Shown here: in pieces, positions 5,599 through 8,711 of the stretch
Layout of the letters: every line of letters starts with the position of its first letter
Position numbering within the stretch: position 1 is the first letter of the stretch
Source: JAEHDI01 sp035455185
GTDB lineage: Bacteria; Acidobacteriota; Terriglobia; Bryobacterales; Bryobacteraceae
Assembly (NCBI GenBank): GCA_035455185.1
Contig: DATIFQ010000085.1
Coordinates: 1 to 8,711, forward strand
DNA: 8,711 nt
Direction of reading: 5' to 3'
Translations under genes and position numbers: made by a program
The notes under the pieces: model-generated
What the model was told of the DNA's origin: nothing
Databases searched by the model: none
What the model saw: only the letters and a program-made list of their open reading frames with translations

Positions 5599-6850
5599 TC
5601 TCTTCGCCCTCCGAGCGCCGGATGCGGACCAGGTCGACGCGGCGTTCATTACCGGACAAGACTTCGATACGAAGGCCGTCGCGCTCGACGATTTCACCGG
5701 CGGAGGGGACGCGCCCGAGCCATTCTGCCGCGAGGCCGCCAATGGTGGTGGATTCAGTCTCTCCGCCGGGGCGGAACTGGAGCAGCTCATGGAGACGGTC
5801 CAGATCGAAGCTGCCGGAGACAACATAGGCCCCGTCAGGCTCCGCGGTCACGTCGAGCTCCGGTTCGTGCTCGTCGCGGATTTCACCGAGGATCTCCTCG
5901 ACGAGGTCCTCCATGGTCGCCAGACCGGCAGTGTTGCCATACTCGTCAACCACGACAGCCATGTGCGAGCGGTCTTCCTGCATCTCACGCATAAGTTCGC
6001 TGACAAGCTTGGTTTCGGGCACGAAGCGCACTGGCCGCATAAGATCGCCAACCGCGCGGCCGATCCTCTCCTCCTCATCCAGTTCGAACATGTCGCGCAC
6101 ATGGACGAAGCCGACGATATGGTCGATGGACTCCTCATAGACGGGTACGCGCGAGTACTGTTCGTTGATGACAAGGTCGCGAAGGTCTTCGAGGGTCTTC
6201 TTCGCCTCGATGGCGATGATGTTCGGCCGCGGAGTCATGACCTCGCGCACGGTCTTGTCGCCGAAGGCGACGGCGGCCTGAATGAGCTTGCGGTCTTCCT
6301 CCTCGATCAGTCCCTCCTCAGCGCCGGCGGAGATGAGTGCGTCGAGGTTCTCAACGTGATTCGGTTCCTCCTCGGCGTCACCCGGCTCACCCAGATCCAC
6401 GACGGACTGGAAGAACTCAAGCATCGCCGTGAGCGGCCGAACCGCGACCGCGAGCGCGCGGAGCACGGGGACGAGCGGCAACAACCAGCGGCCTTCGGTG
6501 CGCCGATAGAGCGCATGGGGCAGCGCATACGCCCCGAGGAACATCACGAGCCAGGACGCGATCGACGCTTCGATGACAGCCTCCCAGAGCATGGCGCTGC
6601 GGGTGGACGCGATCGCCAGGACCACGACGCCGAGGAGGGCCAGGGTCGTGTGCTTGATCAACGAAAAGGCAAGCGCCCCGCGCTCGGACTTGAGCCCGAT
6701 GCGCTCTTCCAGCTTCTCCCTGAAAAAGGTGAACGCGGGCAAGTCGCGCGTGCGCAGCCGCAGCGATTCCAGATACAGCATCTGGGTGTAGGTGACGACT
6801 ACCAGAGTCGCGCCGAACCAAAACGCCAGAACGACGAGGAGGATTAGCAT
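5591..6850 (-). CDS. HlyC/CorC-family membrane protein with CBS pair
   Basis: 419 residues. The N-terminal membrane part has hydrophobic segments at about 2-20, 65-85 and 88-110, fewer and less typical than a standard four-helix CNNM (DUF21) domain. A CBS pair follows: the first around 200-255, starting with VREVMTPRPNIIAI, and the second around 268-325, with HMAVVVDEYGNTAGLATMEDLVEEILGEI, which is the family hallmark. The C-terminal transporter-associated domain (about 335-415) includes YVVSGSFDLDRLHELL and TIGGLAAEWLGRVP. The family is linked to Mg2+/Co2+ handling, and CBS pairs often sense adenine nucleotides. In enterobacteria the related ybeX/corC gene also follows ybeY. It starts inside the ybeY stop (7-bp overlap) and its stop overlaps the era start, so it is translationally coupled on both sides. 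Transport activity is unproven. Confidence 0.92.
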   Translation of the reverse strand: MLILLVVLAFWFGATLVVVTYTQMLYLESLRLRTRDLPAFTFFREKLEERIGLKSERGALAFSLIKHTTLALLGVVVLAIASTRSAMLWEAVIEASIASWLVMFLGAYALPHALYRRTEGRWLLPLVPVLRALAVAVRPLTAMLEFFQSVVDLGEPGDAEEEPNHVENLDALISAGAEEGLIEEEDRKLIQAAVAFGDKTVREVMTPRPNIIAIEAKKTLEDLRDLVINEQYSRVPVYEESIDHIVGFVHVRDMFELDEEERIGRAVGDLMRPVRFVPETKLVSELMREMQEDRSHMAVVVDEYGNTAGLATMEDLVEEILGEIRDEHEPELDVTAEPDGAYVVSGSFDLDRLHELLQFRPGGETESTTIGGLAAEWLGRVPSAGEIVERDGLRIEVLSGNERRVDLVRIRRSEGEENE

Positions 6851-7293
6851 CGGCGGGCGCGCTCCACCAGAGCGGCGGGAAGGCCGAGCGCCTTTCGCCA
6901 GCGCTTTTCCGCCCGAGCCATTCGGCCGCGGTCGGTTTCATGATCCATCCCGGTGAGGTGCAGCAGGCCGTGCAGCAACAGGATGCCGATTTCGTCCTCG
7001 ACTGCGTGACCGTACTCACGCGCCTGGGCGGCGGCACGCTCGACGGAGATGGCCATTTCACCGAGGAAGTCGTCTGGGCCGGGCTCGGGAAAGGAAAGGA
7101 CGTCGGTTGGGTAGTCCTTGCCGAGGAACTGCCGGTTGAGACGGCGCAACTCGCGGTCATCCGTAAGCAGGCACGTGAAGCGCCGGCCACCACCGACGGT
7201 GGCGGCGAGATGTTTGGCGAGCTCGCGAAGACGCCGGCGCGAAAGCCCGCTGCGGACACGAAGAAATATCAAAGGGTCTTCAAATGTCGGCAT
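6844..7293 (-). CDS. ybeY: Endoribonuclease YbeY, rRNA maturation factor
   Basis: 149 residues, normal length. The metal site HGLLHLTGMDH is complete, with His108, His112 and His118 as zinc ligands. Upstream family blocks are present: LNRQFLGKDYPTDVLSFP (52-69), with the Arg/Asp-rich patch of the active groove, and LGEMAIS (77-83). YbeY takes part in 16S rRNA 3'-end maturation and 70S quality control in the cytoplasm, acting with Era. The start ATG 7293 is 9 nt after the phoH stop, with no clear Shine-Dalgarno, so reinitiation by ribosomes leaving phoH is likely. Its stop is embedded in the start of the corC-like gene (ATGCTAA). Position between phoH and corC matches the ybeZ-ybeY-ybeX order of enterobacteria. 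Confidence 0.97.
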   Translation of the reverse strand: MPTFEDPLIFLRVRSGLSRRRLRELAKHLAATVGGGRRFTCLLTDDRELRRLNRQFLGKDYPTDVLSFPEPGPDDFLGEMAISVERAAAQAREYGHAVEDEIGILLLHGLLHLTGMDHETDRGRMARAEKRWRKALGLPAALVERARRC

Positions 7294-7302
7294 GGCAGCG
7301 AA

Positions 7303-8334
7303 TCAGTTGCCGTCTCGGGCGGGTTCGCCATCCACGGGGCGCTCGCCGGCGGGATCGCCGAGTTTCAGCTTGAGCTGGCCGCTCGAGCCGTTGGTCTCGC
7401 CGTAGCGCTCGTAGGCTTTCACGATACGCTGCACGAGGTTGTGGCGCACGACGTCACGCTCGTCGAAGTTGACGAAGCGGATACCTTCCACGCCGCGAAG
7501 AACCTCAATCGCCTCGAGCAACCCGCTCCGCTTGGCAATGGGGAGGTCGATCTGGGTTACGTCTCCGGTGACAACCATCTTCGAGTTGAATCCCTGGCGG
7601 GTGAGGATCATCTTCATCTGCTCGGGCGTGCAGTTCTGGGCCTCGTCCATGATGATGAAGCTGTCGTTGAGAGTACGGCCGCGCATGAAGGCGAGCGGCG
7701 CAATTTCGATGACCGAGCGCTCGAGGAACTTTTCGACCTTGTCAACGTCGAGCATGTCGTAGAGGGCGTCGTAGAGGGGCCGGAGGTAGGGGTCGACTTT
7801 CTCCTGGAGCGTACCGGGGAGGAAGCCCAGCCGCTCGCCGGCTTCCACGGCGGGACGGGTGAGGATGATCCGGCTGACCTGCTTGGCCATGAGCGCGGAG
7901 ACGGCCATCGCGACGGCCAGATAGGTCTTGCCGGTGCCGGCGGGGCCTATGCCGAAGACGAGGTCGTGGCGCTCAATGGCATCCACGTAGCGCCGCTGGT
8001 TGCCCGATTTCGGAGCGACGACCTTCTTACCGAAACTGCGCTGGCGGCCGCTGAGGACAAGGTCGCGGAGCCGCACGCCGGGGTCCTCGGTGACCACACG
8101 CAGGTAGCTGTTGAGGTCGCCGTTGGCGAACGTATGTCCTTCCCTGACGAGGGATACGTAGTCCTCGAGGATGCGCTCGGCGCGAGCAACGTTGGCCTCG
8201 TCGCCTTCTATTTCGAGGCAGTCTTCCAGCAACTGTGTGCTCACATTGAGGCCGGTTTCGAGCAGGCGGATATTTTCGTCACGGGTACCGAAAAGCGATT
8301 CGATGCCCCGGCTAATCTCGACACTTACTTTCAT
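7303..8334 (-). CDS. phoH: PhoH family ATPase (YbeZ-like)
   Basis: 343 residues from ATG 8334; a TTG at 8340 would add two. The N-terminal ~100 residues hold the KH-like region (SLFGTRDENIRLLE and a long helix), then the P-loop ATPase: Walker A GPAGTGKT (130-137), TRPAVEAGERLGFLPG (159-174), Walker B IIMDEAQN (227-234) and TGDVTQIDLP (256-265). The C-terminal tail is Gly/Asp-rich and non-conserved. PhoH/YbeZ proteins are cytoplasmic ATPases that work with YbeY in RNA processing. The nearest good ribosome site, GGAGGT (8353-8358 on minus), is 18 nt from ATG 8334 or 12 nt from TTG 8340, too far to be ideal. A 42-codon frame ends exactly on the ATG (ATGA), which offers coupling as an alternative. 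This is the first firm gene of the operon. Confidence 0.96.
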   Translation of the reverse strand: MKVSVEISRGIESLFGTRDENIRLLETGLNVSTQLLEDCLEIEGDEANVARAERILEDYVSLVREGHTFANGDLNSYLRVVTEDPGVRLRDLVLSGRQRSFGKKVVAPKSGNQRRYVDAIERHDLVFGIGPAGTGKTYLAVAMAVSALMAKQVSRIILTRPAVEAGERLGFLPGTLQEKVDPYLRPLYDALYDMLDVDKVEKFLERSVIEIAPLAFMRGRTLNDSFIIMDEAQNCTPEQMKMILTRQGFNSKMVVTGDVTQIDLPIAKRSGLLEAIEVLRGVEGIRFVNFDERDVVRHNLVQRIVKAYERYGETNGSSGQLKLKLGDPAGERPVDGEPARDGN

Positions 8335-8459
8335 TGGCAATCGAGTATGGCTACCTCCAGACGACTATGGCGGAAAACGGGTGAGGCGGGCACGACTTCG
8401 CGCTCGGGCACGTCCCCTGTCTGTTTCAACCGTGTCCGCGCGCGCGGAGGGGTGAACAT
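8331..8459 (-). CDS. Possible 42-residue leader ORF upstream of phoH
   Basis: An open frame of 42 codons starts at ATG 8459 and ends with TGA overlapping the phoH ATG (ATGA, 8334-8331). The product would be Arg/Pro-rich (begins MFTPPRARTRLKQ, ends VAILDCQ), with no recognised domain. It lies only about 8 nt after the -10 box of the promoter at 8468-8496, so its mRNA would be nearly leaderless. The GGAGGT at 8353-8358 sits inside it and could serve phoH. It may be a real coupling or attenuation peptide, or a chance frame; GC-rich sequence leaves a sizeable chance of 42 open codons. Confidence 0.3.
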   Translation of the reverse strand: MFTPPRARTRLKQTGDVPEREVVPASPVFRHSRLEVAILDCQ

Positions 8460-8711
8460 CCAGTCTGAGTATAGCAGACAGCGGCGTTAGCCTCAAGAAA
8501 ATAAAAGGTTACAGAAGCTTGAGAGTCTGCTGGCCGAGTGTAGACCGCAGATTCCAGACCGCTTGAACGGCCGACGGTCATTTCAAGCACCGTCACGCTC
8601 GAGCGCGGGAAGGTGTATTCGAATTCGGGTGCGGCGGGGGCGACGCTCTCGACCGGGTGGACGGCTTCGGGGCGCATCTCGTCATTCGGCTGTTGGATGC
8701 TCGTACCGGCG
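8426..8711 (-). CDS. 3' end of a probable GH51 alpha-L-arabinofuranosidase (cut by window edge)
   Basis: The frame is open from the right edge (first full codon 8710-8708) to TGA at 8428-8426. The first ~50 residues read GTSIQQPNDEMRPEAVHPVES...EFEYTFPRSSVTVLEM. This resembles the last strands of the C-terminal beta-sandwich in GH51 alpha-L-arabinofuranosidases, which typically end in a Pro-V-x-P-V stretch and a FP-x-x-S-VTVL strand. Such enzymes remove arabinose from plant hemicellulose side chains. After this point about 45 further codons have a low share of G/C in third positions and cross the phoH promoter, so the natural end may lie near 8575 or a frameshift may have removed the stop. 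The call is made on the C-terminus alone; the catalytic domain is outside the window. Confidence 0.55.
   Translation of the reverse strand, partial: AGTSIQQPNDEMRPEAVHPVESVAPAAPEFEYTFPRSSVTVLEMTVGRSSGLESAVYTRPADSQASVTFYFLEANAAVCYTQTGCSPLRARGHG
8468..8496 (-). promoter_or_regulatory. Sigma70-type promoter of the phoH-ybeY-corC-era-BON operon
   Basis: On the minus strand, -35 TTGAGG (8496-8491, four of six) and -10 TATACT (8473-8468, five of six) are separated by exactly 17 bp. The expected start of transcription is near 8461, about 125 nt before the phoH ATG. All five downstream genes run in the same direction without a gap larger than 9 nt, so this promoter plausibly drives them all. Confidence 0.65.

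Noticed and set aside
5599..5826. N-terminal extension of era by 76 codons
   Set aside because: It overlaps the corC-like gene, has low-complexity Ser/Ala/Pro content, and the Era family begins at the ATG 5598 with a good ribosome site.
4759..6847. Two long open frames on + (411 and 484 codons)
   Set aside because: They are antisense to era and the corC-like gene; composition follows the reverse of the real codons and no family is recognisable.
6940..8490. 516-codon open frame on +
   Set aside because: It mirrors ybeY and phoH, both of which have complete motifs on the minus strand.
8492..8523. CTCAAG...CTTGAG inverted repeat overlapping the phoH -35 as an operator
   Set aside because: Six-base arms 20 nt apart are likely by chance, and no cognate regulator is in view.
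1..8711. CRISPR array, tRNA or rRNA genes
   Set aside because: No regularly spaced direct repeats, tRNA cloverleaf or rRNA core sequence was seen on either strand.

Overview
The window looks like a piece of a GC-rich chromosome (roughly 60-65 % GC over most genes), most likely an acidobacterium of the Solibacter/Bryobacter kind. That assignment is an inference. It rests on secreted or Tat-exported sugar enzymes of the DUF1080, Gfo/Idh/MocA and PIG-L families next to a phoH-ybeY-corC-era operon, not on any marker that can be placed on a tree here.

Left part (1-3640): a carbohydrate-related accessory region. A secreted DUF1080 (3-keto-glycoside hydrolase-like) gene on + is followed by a decayed Y1/REP-associated tyrosine transposase (RAYT) remnant with two back-to-back perfect hairpins near its 3' end. 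Next is a Tat-type Gfo/Idh/MocA oxidoreductase on -, divergently transcribed from a Tat-type PIG-L family protein on +. The PIG-L protein keeps its zinc ligands but has lost the usual catalytic Asp and His. A long imperfect palindrome (3577-3624) lies just after it.

Middle (3644-4379): one lower-GC gene for a six-helix HdeD-like (DUF308) membrane protein on -, convergent with the PIG-L gene.

Right part (4380-8500): a tight minus-strand housekeeping operon, read right to left as promoter, possible 42-codon leader ORF, phoH, ybeY, corC-like, era, small secreted BON protein. Most junctions overlap or are separated by 1-9 nt. PhoH, YbeY and Era belong to the rRNA maturation and 30S assembly group. 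The promoter (TTGAGG, 17 bp, TATACT on -) is the best regulatory site seen.

Right edge (8426-8711): the 3' end of a minus-strand gene that resembles the C-terminal beta-sandwich of a GH51 alpha-L-arabinofuranosidase. Its open frame runs through the phoH promoter.

No complete new defence or mobile system is visible. The most unusual items are the PIG-L active-site changes, the RAYT remnant with its hairpins, the palindrome at 3577-3624, and the near-leaderless leader ORF that ends on the phoH start codon.
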